Assembly (NCBI RefSeq): GCF_029784155.1
Contig: NC_073691.1
Coordinates: forward strand, 123,256,714 to 123,320,713
Direction of reading: 5' to 3'
Length of the DNA stretch: 64,000 nt
DNA from: Uranotaenia lowii
Taxonomy: Eukaryota; Arthropoda; Insecta; Diptera; Culicidae
Shown here piece after piece: positions 33,930 to 46,723 of this stretch. How positions within the stretch are numbered: position 1 is the stretch's first letter; the number at the start of each line of letters is the position of its first letter. Made by a program: the position numbers and the translations under genes. The notes under the pieces are model-generated. The model was not told where the DNA came from. It searched no databases and saw only the letters and a program-made list of their open reading frames with translations.

Positions 33930-35161
33930 GCCCTTATTCTGCGCCGCGCATGAGGTGACGATTGTCGAGTCACCTCGAGTCACCGTGAGATTTGTCACCT
34001 TATTCTCGGAGTCGATGTGGGTAAAGTGACAGAGGTTCATTCGTAGGTGAGTGACTGAGTGAGCTCATGTGTCAAACTAGCTCGGTTTCTTTTTTTTTGT
34101 TAGCTAGTCGTCCAGGCCGGATTTGAAGCCAAAATTTGCAGCGGATGAGCCGGTAAGCTGGCTGATTGGAGCAAAAAAACTAACCGCAAATCAAATGCCC
34201 AAGCCGGCGGATGTGTCCACCAACCAGTCATCATAAAACCCTTAAAACGGATTTAATTTAGCATATCCAAGTAAGTAAGATATGTGTTTTGCAGGCAGCT
34301 TCTTTAAGTATCTAAATGTGGTTTTCTCCTGTTTTATTAGTAAGTTATTTAGTGCCTGACTAGCTACAGCTGAAGAAAAACATCACGCTGTTGGGGAGAC
34401 CTATTAATTTGATCGTTTTTTATTTTCGAATGGCAGCAGCGCTTGCCGTATTAAATAATGCATCAAGATGCAAGCTGTTGAGTTGAACAGATTGCTCGCC
34501 ATTGATAACCAAAGCACACAACTTTCAAAATCCTGAAGATTTTCTGGCTGATACAAAATAGCTCGATAAAATGGAGGAATATTGAAATATTTTTTTTCTT
34601 TGAAACAAATAAGGGTACAGATTTATGTAATTTGTAAAATTTAGGGCTTGGAAGATCATTTGAAAAATATAAACTTATACAATTAAAAACTTACTTCCCA
34701 CTTGTTTTATTATTCAACTTTAGTTTTTCATTTTGAGGTTCAATTTTGAATTTTTGTTAAGAACTCGATCAGATTAAAAAGGAAATCTCCCTTGATTTTT
34801 TATCATCTGTCAAAGAATTTTCTTTCTTCTAAAACTGATATAGAAAAAAGTACGTGAATCGGTTTGATTGTTTCTTAAAATATCATACATTAGTATAATT
34901 TAATATTCTGAGCCGAACCATTCCACTTTACATACATTTTCGATTAAATTCCTATCTCCTCACCACCTGAAAAGGTACCGACAATTGTCACCTAAACTCG
35001 TCACCCGAATGCGACGATTCTCACTCACGGTGACTACGAGAATGAAGTAAGAACTCACAAACGTCATCCGAAGTGACGTTCCTCACCTAAACCGACTGCT
35101 GGAATAGAGTGACTTGGGTGACTCGACTATCATCACGTCACGCGCGGCGCAGAATAAGGGC
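33930..35161. mobile_element. 1.23-kb DNA transposon with GGTGAC subterminal repeats
   Basis: Inverted ends GCCCTTATTCTGCGCCGCGC and GCGCGGCGCAGAATAAGGGC. The flanks are CCGTG and CCGTA, a probable 4-5 bp target duplication. Within about 130-180 bp of each end there are many GTCAC/GTGAC copies, plausible transposase-binding sites. The interior has no transposase, but it carries an exon-like frame at 34108-34236. Superfamily not assigned. Confidence 0.75.
34108..34236 (+). other. Exon-like ORF behind a splice-acceptor-like sequence
   Basis: A poly-T tract and gttagctag precede a frame of 42 residues (SSRPDLKPKFAADEPVSWLI, then GAKKLTANQMPKPAD) that ends at TAA. It looks like a terminal host exon captured by the transposon; I do not know the parent gene. 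Confidence 0.3.
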
Positions 35162-35184
35162 CCGTATCGGCCATTTTCCTCACC

Positions 35185-35700
35185 ACTCCTCCACATTAGA
35201 TAATGTTTTGATTGATCTGCCATCACCATCCCTTTATAATTTACTTTTGACTGTTGCCCAACATCTTTCGATGGGCCGAAACTGTGGGCAGTTTAGTGGA
35301 TTAATTTTTTTTTCAAAAACATCAACATACATCAACTTCTGGTACCAATACAACATATCCTAGGTATAGAGGCAGCTATCTAGATCGGGCTAGATCCTCA
35401 CGGGGCCTTCGTATGACTGGATAAACGGCAAAACTATCTTCTGAAGACATTTCACTATGTAAATTTGTCCATTCATGGTTGCTCCAGTGATTAAATCTTT
35501 TATCTTCTCTCAATAGCCAAATTTACAATTGCCAAACATACAATTTACGATCGTTTACGACATTATTTACGATTTCGAGGTTTTCTTCTGACCATATATG
35601 GTTTCCAACGTGGTTGTGCATAATTATTTCTCCTCTCTCGCGTTCCATCTTGAATAACTTTTCAACACGTGTACTAATCCTGAAGAAAATTTCACCGCTA
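35185..35700 (-). pseudogene. DD37E-type transposase remnant
   Basis: The minus strand holds the eroded transposase core: GATMNGQIYIVKCLQKIVLP, PDLDSCLY, then VFEKKINPLNCPQFRPIERCWA. It resembles the lineage at 1-1345 (NPPNCPDFRPIE) more than the copy at 28.9 kb. Many stops and frameshifts. Confidence 0.7.
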
Positions 35701-36550
35701 CACGGAAAATAATAAAAAGGTAAAATTTACCGAGATAGCAAGGTGAACGCTCGTGGAAGCCAAAAAATTAACTTCTACCTCTTCGAGGTGAAACTCACCT
35801 CACAGCGAGGTAAAATTTGCCTGAATCAAGCTGGGAATAAGGTACAATTCACCGAGAAAAAAGGTAAATCCAAATAAGATATATATTACTTCGTAACGAG
35901 GTGAAGTTAACCTGAATTGAGCTAAACAAAACGGTACAATTCATCTCGAAAAAAGGTAACTATTTCCAAAACCCGTTCATTTAGGTTATCGGTTATGTCA
36001 TTCAGGATCAAGTTTTGCTTCGTGCTCAATATGTGAAAATCGGAACTTGTGCTGGTTCTCATCATATAACTTTGCATATGTTACAGATTGGTCCACAGAG
36101 CTTCGAAATTTTTTCCACGTCATTCCGGGACATCCCACAGATATCATTCCGGAAAAGCTAAACCTGACCGGATTAGCTCGGAAGCACGCGCAGAAGGTGA
36201 CCGTGAAGAAACAAAACGAAGATGGTAATATTCGCCGGATTGCCCCGACCATGGGGGAAGAACGTTAACCTGGTCTTGCTTCGTCAATGTTTTTTAAACA
36301 CGGTGATACTTTCCACCAATAATTATATGGTAAAAGTTTCTATCTATCTTGAATAAATATCAATTTACAATTAATTTGGTTTTCGTGTGATTATAATTGA
36401 AGAAACCAACCAAACCGGGTAATATTTACCTTCTAAATCAGTGAATAGGAAAACGGTTTTATTTACCTACTATTTTGTTAGCTGAATGCGAAAAATGTAA
36501 AATTTGCCTTTTGGCCAGGTGAATGAAAAAAAGGTAAATTTAAACTCTTT
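35701..36550. mobile_element. Element rich in GGTAAA/TTTACC words
   Basis: Starts cacggaaaataataaaaagg and has many ggtaaa(a/t)tt and caccgag words on both sides of a central unique part (about 36000-36270). The central part has an acceptor-like tatgttacag followed by an open frame to 36268 (DWSTELRNFFHVIPGHPTD, then LARKHAQKVTVKKQ). Ends are not sharply defined. Confidence 0.45.
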
Positions 36551-36558
36551 TTTATATT

Positions 36559-36872
36559 CACTGCCGGCCAAAAGTTTGGGATCACCCGCTAAAAAACAAG
36601 CAAATTTTGATCGTTCATATCTCAGCCATTTTAGGACATATTGCAAATTTTCTGATCTCATTTGAAAGATAATGAGCAATAGCTATTTTACATATTTAGG
36701 ATCGGCTTTGAAAATGTTCTTACTTTAGGTTAAGTTTAAGGTACAAAACTAGAACATTATTTCTGGGCAAAATACTTCCGAAATAGCTATTGCTCATTAT
36801 CTTTCAAATGAGATTCAGAAGGTTTGCAATATGTCCTAAGAGGGCTGAGATATGAACGATCAAAATTTGCAT
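36559..36872. mobile_element. Tc1-type MITE with inverted arms
   Basis: Starts CACTGCCGGCCAAAAGTTTGG, a terminus typical of Tc1-like elements. Arms 36598-36690 and about 36780-36872 are inverted copies (gatcgttcatatctcagcc, catttgaaagataatgagc). The right outer terminus is missing. Confidence 0.7.
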
Positions 36873-37999
36873 GTTGAATCCGTTTTCAATGGCATAAGGC
36901 AATGAATCAAAATTTATTTCGCCCAAAGAAACATAGGAAATTAATGACATCAGTGGGATTACACATATGGTACTGTTATGCGAGTAGGGACAGTATAGGA
37001 CCAACATAATTTGGACAACCAACATAAATATCTTTCCAGGTTTTTACGTTCTTCAATGTAGATAAAATATAAAAACAATAACAAAAATAATAGACTTTGC
37101 GTTAAATACCCAAAAATAACCAAAATAGTTAAAACTTAATAAATTTAAAAGCCAAATACAAACAATAGGTAAAAAACGATCAAACATATCCTAAACCTTT
37201 TGTAAAATAATCAAAATAACCGATATGAAAAAATTGACAAACATTAAAAAATATACAAAAGTTAAACCAGAGCTAAAATGCTATTTAAAAAACACAACAG
37301 ATAGGAAAATTGCAATCTGAGGCACCCAAATTAGTCAATATCATTTTGAAGATTGATTTATTACCTCGAAGGATGTAAATTTTGTGGCCTTGTGTAATTT
37401 ATCAAAACGATTTGGAATGTGATGTTGAGCGTTTAGAAGAACAACAAATACAAAATTAAATTGAAATCGATTTTGGTTTCTTGAAGTATATTTTATATCA
37501 GTACGAATTTTTGTGAATCAAAATTTTTAGAAATTTAGCAATAAAGTAAAGGATACTAGGTTTTAGATTTTGTTTTGCTAATTCTGATGTTTTGCCACTT
37601 GCTGATGTATAAAATTAATATTCGATGATTTAATTGTACAGTTAAAATGGTTGATTTCAAATTCTGAATTTGTTTGGTTACACTTCTCAACAAAAATCCA
37701 TTCTGAAGACGAGATTTGGTTTTTGTACGTCGAGTTTAGAATTTCTATACGAAATGTTGATTGAATTGCAAATCGAAATTTACAGTTAAAAATTAGTTTC
37801 ATTCGTGAACGGCACAAATGTAGTGTCGTAAAATGAAATGTCTCAAGCCTAGGGTGATTTGAGACTTATTTCAAAATTTCTGACTTTCTGTTAACACTTT
37901 TTAAGATAAAGTTTTTTCCCTTGACTGCGTTGAAAACTTTACGTGAAAAAAATCTCCATGGGAGGGCGGGGGGTCAGCATGCAATCGAGCGAGGTCTGT
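36873..37999. other. AT-rich spacer, no gene seen
   Basis: Runs of aaaataac-type words at 37070-37300; nothing coding recognised. Confidence 0.5.
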
Positions 38000-39381
38000 A
38001 TTCTGGTAAGGTTTTTAAAGATAACTTTCTCTATTTTGAAATAATTGATCTTATCTTCCTATAGTAAAAACTGACTTCTCCATTACCAAGTCTTCATACC
38101 GTTATCACTTTTGTTTTTCTTTTCTGACAAATCCATTTTAACGATTATTTTTTTATTGCTTGTTTTGATTAAAATTTGAGATAACTTTACCCAATAAACA
38201 GCAGCGTATATCCAAATCAGTTAGCAAGGCGCTTGATAATCATTACATTACCAACATTGAAGTGACACAACGGGCACTTGAACATTCTCGGGCACATAAT
38301 CGTCGAGGCGATGTTCATTATCTTTCACAAATTTTCACCAATCCATTTTTCAAGTGATTACGCTACCATCCTGTTCTGGAAAGTTGAAATTGACCGTTTC
38401 TCGAATGGCGTGTGAATCCACTCGAAATTCGATACACTTTTGCGATACACAGAATCAACCCCCCTTCCTCTTTCTCTAAAAACGAGAAGAAAAAAGCACT
38501 CACACACTCTGGCGCACAAATACTTTTGAAGCAGACCCCGTGTACAACCGGATCGTACGCCATCGCAACCTTCTTTCTCGTCAGTAGTTTTCCACTTGAA
38601 ACTGAATGATTTGTCTGGGTTTTTCTTCTGCTGCTGGAGGTGTTGCTCTTGAGAATTGATTTTATTTACCAGAAGATTGCTGGCAATGATCCATCACTTG
38701 AAACTTGGGCAAACTAATCAAGTGGCATCGCCCTTCTAGAAATTCTAATCACTTGAACCGTTGTCATCATGATGATTTATTTGTATTTTTATAAATGGGA
38801 CAATTGGATTTTCACACTCATAATCATCAATTTTCGAAGGAAACATTTTTCAATGTCATACGCATTTATTCTCGGTGTTTTTCTTCGAGCTCCCCTCTCG
38901 GATTCAGTATTGTGATGAGAAGATTCGCTCTCCGTCTTTTTTTGCAATTTTCCAAGTCACTCCACTCCTGTTCTCGTGTTGAAGTATGGTGACTGATAAT
39001 ACCGAAAAAATAACCCCCTTTCATTCCCCACTGCTCTTCCCCGTCTCTTTTCAGACATGAAAATTGAGGGCACTCTCGATGTGACACGATTTGAGTGCTG
39101 CACTCTCACGGGTTACTAAACACTCAACAACTGAAGTTTCTCAGCTTTTCTTTACTTAGATGCTACTGAAACAGTCCCTCCCATCAACAGCAACAACAAA
39201 ATCACGAATTCATAAGACCGTGATGAGAGCGTTTGGATAATTCCGTTGTTTTTTTTTTGCAAGGGATTTCAACCACTCGTCCCGTGATACATGGACCACT
39301 AATCTTTGGAGTGGGAATTTTCTCAGCTGCTCTCCTCCACACACCAGCCTTCTCCATTCCAAGCAAGTAGGGTTAGGGGTT

Positions 39382-39413
<32 letters not shown>

Positions 39414-41260
39414 GACATCCTCCAGCCCGTCAAGAGCTGAAGAGTACCGTATCGTGTTGTACACACAACGACGGCACCTTCACACATACAGTAATTACAC
39501 ACTATGGATCCGTGCTCAAGCCAGAGTCTTCAAGCCGCTCGCTCCGTGCGTTGCCACATTCTGGCCGATGTTTGAGATAATAAGAATTTGGGAGTACAGA
39601 TCAATATTATTTTTCCACTTCTCGGCTCCAAAAGACCAGCCACGAGAGTCGGATGCAATCATCCAGCGAGCTAGCCAGCCAAATAGAACAGGCTGTTTGA
39701 GCGAGAGAAAGTCAAGAGACTGCTGCCAGCATGAAAATATAATTTCCAAAAAAAAAAGAAATAATACTTGTAATGAAAACTGGTAATGGAAACTATCTGA
39801 AATCACTCCAGAGAAGACCCCACCAACATGGCTCCAATAGATGTTTCCGTATCGCAGGATGCTGCAAATGGCCAATCAATTTCCCCCCACTCCCCTTTCT
39901 GGAAATAGACCGAGATGCAAACCTTCACAGACGTATCCTTGTCCGATGAGTCCCCACAGCAGATCCGAGCAGTGATGGCAATAGGTCGGTTTGTGAAATG
40001 TCTTTCTTACAAACGAATGCTCACCACCCGCCATCTTGTTTTGCGCGATGCAATGTGATGCTGACGACGACGATGTTGCGGTGCTCTACCTTCTACGGAT
40101 CTCTGCCGGTGCTGCTCGAGACTCACGCTATTCCGGCCAGAAGCGGGTGACTGGGACTGCTGGTTTCATCATCCATCTTTTTTTTTCTCTTAACGCTTTT
40201 GCTGCGCGATTCACTCTAGCCAGCACCCTGGCTGTATTTCTTCCACTTGCCCCAGAACACAGACCCAACTCAAATCTCGCCTAATCCGTCATCTTCGGCA
40301 GCAGGAAAATGGTGCTGGCGTTTACTCTTCGATCTTCTTCCAAGTATTCCTGGCGTGACGACTGATGGCCGAGACCAGGTCGCTTTACCACACACTGCCC
40401 CCGAAAAAACTAAAAACCAAATGGCCACAGATACTCTCGGCCGTACAACCCCCAGGAGTTCTTTTGCCTTGGTTTTTCCTGCTCTCTTACTGTGGCGGGT
40501 CTCTGATTTTTTCTGCCTTCACCTTTTCACCCGAAAAGAAAAAACCCGTTTTCAAAATCGTCCCGTAATTCCGTCCACTTTGCGATTTTCCCGTTACTTT
40601 TACGTTTTGCACAACGAGTGAAACTTAAAGCACAATTAAATGACAAACTATAGGTTGAAAAGGTTTTATAAACTACACTTTTTAGCAAGTCCGTTGTGTG
40701 TAGGAAAGATCCTCGCACAACACACCTTTTCACGGGTGTTCTACTTCTTCTTTATCAGAGTTACACATTGGAAAAAGTGTATTATCGTTTTTCCACCAGC
40801 AGCCAGCCGCGGTCGCTCACTCTCCAACTCTCTGACCTTCCAAGTTGCACTCGTCAGAAATGGTTTTCCACTGGCACTCTACGCACGTACGAAAACCGCG
40901 AAGAAACACACATCCACACATCCACTTGTGTGAACACACTCATTCGGTAACCCATCTACCCAATCCAGTGAAGATGGAGCCCAGGTCACTCATTTTCCGC
41001 TCCCACAACATATTGGAGAGCACTCTCGCTCCACCCACAGGACACTGGGCGACTCTCGTGTGTTCTTCGTTCTCTATCGTCATCATCGTCATGGAATCGG
41101 GAGGAAACAAATATACCACCCACCGTACTACTTACCAACCTTCTGACTTCTGACATCTCTCTTCCGTGATCGCTTGGCTAGTGCTTACTTTTTCGATATC
41201 AACTTTCTATCGGCTACGCCGCAGAGGCGTCCGGTGTCAGTTGTTTTGTAGAATTTTTTT
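38000..41260. promoter_or_regulatory. Repeat-poor, GC-richer block, possible promoter or first-intron region
   Basis: Unlike its surroundings this 3.2 kb shows no inverted repeats or transposon ends and has a higher GC content. Between 40780 and 41170 CTCTC/GAGAG words (GAGA-factor-like) cluster. On the minus strand a donor-like gttg|gtaagtag near 41130 could end a non-coding first exon starting near 41250. No convincing protein frame exists. Role is inferred from composition only. Confidence 0.3.
39382..39413 (+). repeat. (ATC)n microsatellite
   Basis: An uninterrupted run of about ten ATC units ending in catgac. Confidence 0.95.
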
Positions 41261-41942
41261 TTATTTCGCGGGATAAAAAAAAGTCCAAACTGCTCGAAGG
41301 CTTGCTCCCACTCTTCAATTAATCTGGGTCAACCGTGTGTGGGCATGTGAATTCAAATGAATGTAAAATGTTTATTCCAACAGAACTCTAAAGCTTCCTC
41401 CTACAAAAATGTCCTGAATTGACCAACGTTTCCTCTAATTCTAAGAACATCAGAGGCTTTGTTTCTAAACTATCATTTCTCCTTACTTTTACCGGAGCAG
41501 GACCTTTCGGTTTTTACTAAGTATCTACTGGAAGATCGAAAGTAACTGCGACTGTTTGGGAGTCGTTGGAAGGGCTCAGGGGGGCGGTGGGTCCATTTTC
41601 TCGGATTACAAATAAACTGAGAATTGCATCGACAACGAGTACGTTTAATACCCAGCAATTAAAAACGACATTGAAGAGCTCTGACAACCAAATTTTAGCC
41701 ATAATAACCACAAAAATATCTATATAAGTGTGTGATTTTTCCTCTGTAAATCTCAACACAGACAGATTTTTTTACTGTTACAGATTTCGTCTACAATCTG
41801 TATATTGATCTGGTTTTGAAATTTATTTTAAGTTTCGCTTAAAAACAAAAATTCGGATTGCAATGTTATGATTTGTTTATCTTTAATTCAATTGATAAAA
41901 AATTAAATTCTTCAATTTTTCATGTTTCAACATCAAAGGTTA

Positions 41943-42896
41943 AGGTACACCGGGGTAAGTGGGGACGCGGGGTAAGTGTGGACGATGGCTATTAAAACAA
42001 TCCTGTGAACTATTTTTTCAAACTTTTAATGCAGAATGTTAAAATTACTTGTAATCTATTCAATAACTGTAAAAGAGATACGGTTCTGACAATAGCGGAT
42101 ATTTACGGTGACTTTTTGTTAATTTCTATGTTTAACTATGATGTGGAGTTGATGTATATCTTTTACAATCGTAAATAATTCGTAAACAAGCTGGCTCTTG
42201 ACGAAAAACTCTACATTGAAACAATCCTTACATTCGAAACAACCAGTTAGGAAACGGCGGTTAAAAATTAAGAAAAATGAGGTTATTTGTAAAAATCTAA
42301 AATTTTGTTTCCAAACCCTACCTGGGGTAAGTGGGGACGGCTTTATACATACTTGATGGTTACACATTTTTTTCAATTTTCTCTCCTTCATTCAATACAA
42401 TTTAGCTTTATTCAGCATTCGGATCATGAAAAGTTGAGAAATGTACTTGTTTTTTTTCTGGAATAAAAATGTATTTTCGATAAAATTGGATCTCGTGTGT
42501 TACAACATAAATTACACACAATATTCATTGAAAGATACCTTAATAATAGTACCATGAACTATTTTCAAAATTTTGGACGGTTCGAGCAATAAAGTAACGT
42601 ATTCAACCAAGAAAACACAAATTTGTTGAAAATTTCCTGAGAAATCAAAGGGAAAATCTACCGTCCCCACTTACCCCATAAAGCGGGGTAAGTGAAGACA
42701 CCAACAGTCCATAACAATTCACGTGATAACTTTTTTCGCTTTCCGTCTATCAAGCTCATCTCTTTAGCATTTGTAAACAACATGTTATGCAACACATTGA
42801 ACGCGATTTTATTAAAATTGATCCACTACTGATTTTTTAATGATTTTTCAAAGTTGAACTATACGAAAAACCGTCCCCACTTATCCCGGTGTACCT
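41943..42896. mobile_element. 954-bp TA-flanked element
   Basis: Inverted ends AGGTACACCGGGGTAAGTGG and its near complement (ccacttatcccggtgtacct), TA on both sides. The motif ggggtaagtgggga recurs inside in both orientations (42313-42330, 42663-42690). No transposase frame. Confidence 0.85.
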
Positions 42897-43032
42897 TATT
42901 CGATTTTTACTAGAATTGTTCGAATCCATTTCTTGGAACCTATGTACAATTTTTAGACCCGTGAATATTGCTTAATTTTGAACAATATTCAAAAATCGTC
43001 AACAATTATCATCAACAAAAGTTTGATACTTA

Positions 43033-43987
43033 GTGGTAAGAATAAGATTTAGCAATTGCTTCGGTAGCTTTTACTTAGCTCGAAATCGAGCAAAGCAAAA
43101 GCCCAAAGCATTTGCAGAGTTTGGTATGAATAAACATTTGCTTAGCGTATGTGTACTAAAGTCTTAGAACATAGCTTTTGCTTTGAAAAATCGAGCTATC
43201 CAACAAGTAGAATCTGAAGCTTTCTAAAGTAAAATGAAAGAAAACGATCAGAAAATTGAAAAGCACGGCTAAAATAGCCATAAAGTTGACGGTGCGGGTG
43301 GTGGGTGTAAGAACGACCGGCAAATTTTTGGTTAATGCGTGCTCGTATGTTGATGTTTAAGGAAAAATGAATACATATTCGAATATTGTCAAACAAAAAA
43401 TAGGCTATTTTAGATATTTTTTAAATCTTCGAATTATAAAAAAAATCATATAAATACGAGAGATCGGAATTATGTTTTAAATTATTCCAATTTTCCTCCA
43501 AATTCGAGACGGTTGAGACTTCTTCCACTATAGCCGGAATTTTTAAATTGGGAATATTTACTAATTGATTTGTTTAGTTTCATTTTAGAAAAATCATTTC
43601 ATACAACGACAGGAATATGAAAAAAGTTGGATTATCACTTCGACTTTTTTTTAACCACGTCGAAAATTCCCTTTTTGAGTTGTATTGAAGTGTAATATTG
43701 CTAATTTATTAAATTCATGACGTTGTTAAAGAATTTTTATTGGAAAAGTCTGCTACCGAGCATTCTTAGAAAATAAAGCGGTTGCTAGGAGATTTGTCGA
43801 GCGATTGCTTCAGATTTGGGCTTTATTCATACCAAACTAGCTTGTTGTAAAAGTAAAAGCTACTGACTGAGAAAACAGCTGTCAAAAAAAACTTTATTCA
43901 TATCAAATGAAGCAATTGCTTTGAGCGACTGCTCGACTGCTCGATTTAGTTTAGCAAAAGCAATTGCTAGGTTTTTTTCATACCACC
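43033..43987. mobile_element. 955-bp TA-flanked element
   Basis: Ends GTGGTAAGAATAAGATTTAG and (inverted) GGTGGTATGAAAAAAACCTAG, both followed by CAATTGCTT. TA flanks. Subterminal palindromes gctcgaaatcgagc and repeated agcaattgct words lie at both ends. No transposase frame. Confidence 0.8.
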
Positions 43988-44682
43988 TATTGTTTTTTTC
44001 TTAAATTTTATTTGAGATTTTTCAAAAACTTAGTGTGCATTCGAGACTTTGCTTATGAAGAAATTTACTTTATCAAAATATAAAACTTTGCATCATACTT
44101 TTTATGTTATTTCACCGAATTAACAGTAATTGTTTTCTGCACAAAAATAGTAAATTGAATTGGAAAAAATTGTCTGCCAAAATTCAGATGGGCGTTTTAT
44201 GGTAACTCTTTTTTTTTAAGAATGAGTCTAGGGAATTTAATATTTTTTTCAATTTCTTTCTTGAGGTTTTAAGCAATTTATTTTGATTAAATGTTGAGTT
44301 ATTTTTTTGCTACAATTGATAGGTTATGTGTTGAATTCGCAGCCTTCTCTAGTTAATGATAATACTATTTATATGTTCTTCATTAAACCTTTTTGAATTT
44401 GACTACAAATAAAACTGTCAAAAACTGTCTCGATCCCAATCAGCAGATTTTTGCCTCAAGGGGGCTTTGAGTTAGAAAATTTAGCAAAAGGGGGCTGTGA
44501 GAGAAAATAGTTTAAAATCACTGGTTTAGACCCAACTAAAACGTTCGTCGCCAAGCGTCACCCGCTACCAAATAAGTCTGGTTTTTTTTAAAGTAAAACA
44601 TCAATACACCACATCAAAATTCACCAAAACCTTCACTGATTTTAAGTCGACATTTGAAGCCAAAACGATATATGTACATATA

Positions 44683-46723
44683 CAGTAGGGTGGCCCAAAA
44701 TTGTACTACGTCTGGGGTTTTGAGGGCTCAAGCTTCAAATGATAGCTAAGGGTATAAGAAACAAACTTTTGTAAGGCAGCGACTCTGAAAAATGCTGTTT
44801 AGAGGTCGCACTGGTTCGATTCATGGAAAAATTCCATTTTTTCGACATTTTGTCCTAATATCATTTTCAGATCTTGAAAAAGTATCAAACATGTGTCTTT
44901 AATATTTTTTAAATTTTCTTTATAATGTAAGTTTTAAACTAAAAAATTATTGAGGCTGTTTTGGACTCTCAATTTGTACGTATGATTTTTTTAACTACTC
45001 AATACTATGAATTCTGGTAAAAAAAAATAATTAAAATTAACAAAAAAGTGTACTTTGGATTAAGATTTTTAATCAACATTGAATTCAAAAGATGCGCGAC
45101 ATTATGATGTGCAACTTTGCAGAAGAAAGTGTATAGCTATGACTTGTAGTTTCAATGTAATTCAAGTTTCACTGTGGAAAAAAGTCACAATTTTCAAATT
45201 TTTGCTAAGAATTGCTTTATATTATGCTGTGGATGACCTTTTATTTGACATGAAATGTTTGATGTGTAAACAATACCAATGTGGATAAGCGAAAGTTTTT
45301 TGTTAGTGTTTCATGTCAACACCCAGCAGCTACTTGGGCAGTGTTTATTTTTGTTTTTTTGCTGAATTTCGAAAAGTTTTGATTAAAATGGTAAACAAGC
45401 GCAAGGAAACGGACATTGCGACACGATCGTTGATAAAAGTATGTGTTGTCGCGGAAAGTCATTGCGGGAAATAGCAGAATCCGTCGAGCGAAGCGAACCC
45501 ACTCTACAGTGCAGTATATTATCAAAAAGTTAAAATACGAAGGAACCGTGAAAAATATCGCTGGAAGAGGACGAAAACACATCTTGACTTCTACAGATGA
45601 ATGGGTAATTGTGCGAACTCCGAAAAGGAAACCTGAAACAAGTATTTCGAAATTGGCCACTGAAGTCGCTGAGACCATCGGAAGAGCTGTCAGCGCAGAT
45701 ACTGTCCGGAAGGTAGCGCACAGGATCGGTTTGAGAGATCGTGTAGCCCGTAAGAAGCCCTTTATCTCAATGGTAAAAATGAAAAAAAACGACTGGAGTT
45801 CGCTAAAGCTTATAGGCTTATGTTAATAAGCCTAAAAAGTTCTGGAACAAAGTGCTATTTACCAACGAAACAAAAATAAACCTTTTCGGATCGGATGGAC
45901 GGCAAATGGTGCGGAGAAAACCTGGAATGGAGCTCCAGCCCAAAAATTTGGTCCCAACTGTAAAACTCGGTGGCGGCAACCAGATGTTGTGGAGCTCAAT
46001 GTCGGCCTCTGGACCTGGAACCATGGAATTCATTGACTCAACGATGGACAAGATGGGTTATTTGAACACCCTCAAACGTAACCAGCCGCCTTCCGTGAAT
46101 AAATTGGTTCTACCTCGTGAATACTACTTCCAATAGGATAATTACCTCAAACATACCGCTATTGTCGTACGAGGTTGTTTGCTGTATAATACCCCTAAAC
46201 AATTCAAAACGCCTCCACAGTCTCTCGATCTGAACCCGATAGAACACCTCTGGTCGGAGGACAAGAATCGCCTGAAAATAAAAATTGTAGGAACAAGGCA
46301 GAACTCGGAACGGCGATTAAGGAGATCTGGAAGAACATTCCATCTAGTGTGATCAAAAACCTCGTTGAATCGATGCCACGACGCTTGCAAGCAGTGCTAG
46401 ATGCCAAATACGATCATGCCAAATACTAATTTAGTTGTTTTATGATATTTGTTACTCTCTATGCATTGATTTTTATTGGAATTTTAAGAAAAAGTAGTAC
46501 TGTACGATCAATTTTGCCACATCTGAAATGGTGTTTTTTTGTTGTAGTTTCAAATATGAAGTGAAAATGTAAATAATTTGTATTTTTCTGTTCACAGTTA
46601 AAGAGTTAAAAGGAGGTATTTTTCAATGGATTGAAGTTGTTTTTACTTATTTACTGTTAAACCCCGAAAAACTCTAAATTCAAGGATGAGTAATGAGTGT
46701 ACGATAAATTTTGCGATTGACTG
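44683..46723 (+). mobile_element. Tc1 family element (inactive)
   Basis: Left end CAGTAGGGTGGCCCAAAATT and right end (inverted) CAGTCAATCGCAAAATTTATC sit between TATA on each side. At about 2.04 kb it is longer than a typical Tc1, with a long 5' non-coding part. Confidence 0.65.
45388..46429 (+). pseudogene. Tc1 transposase, frameshifted
   Basis: ATG at 45388 (MVNKRKETDIATR) leads to a helix-turn-helix DNA-binding part (SLREIAESVERS, HSTVQYIIKKLKYEGTVKN, AGRGRK). The catalytic part has LFTNETKINLFGSDG, in which the expected first Asp (usually TDE) is Asn, then DNYLKHTA with the second Asp and DLNPIEHLW with the Glu. A stop precedes DNYLKH and several frameshifts occur (about 45437, 45490, 45800, 46285). 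It ends AKYDHAKY, as Tc1 proteins commonly do. Non-functional. Confidence 0.8.

Noticed and set aside
39382..39413. ATC run read as poly-Met or poly-Ile/Ser coding repeat
   Set aside because: Frames through it have no further support; it is a simple microsatellite.
39412..41153. Several frames of 80-124 residues on the plus strand
   Set aside because: They overlap in different frames with low-complexity, Ser/Thr/Pro/His-rich composition and no splice or domain support, as expected in GC-richer non-coding DNA.
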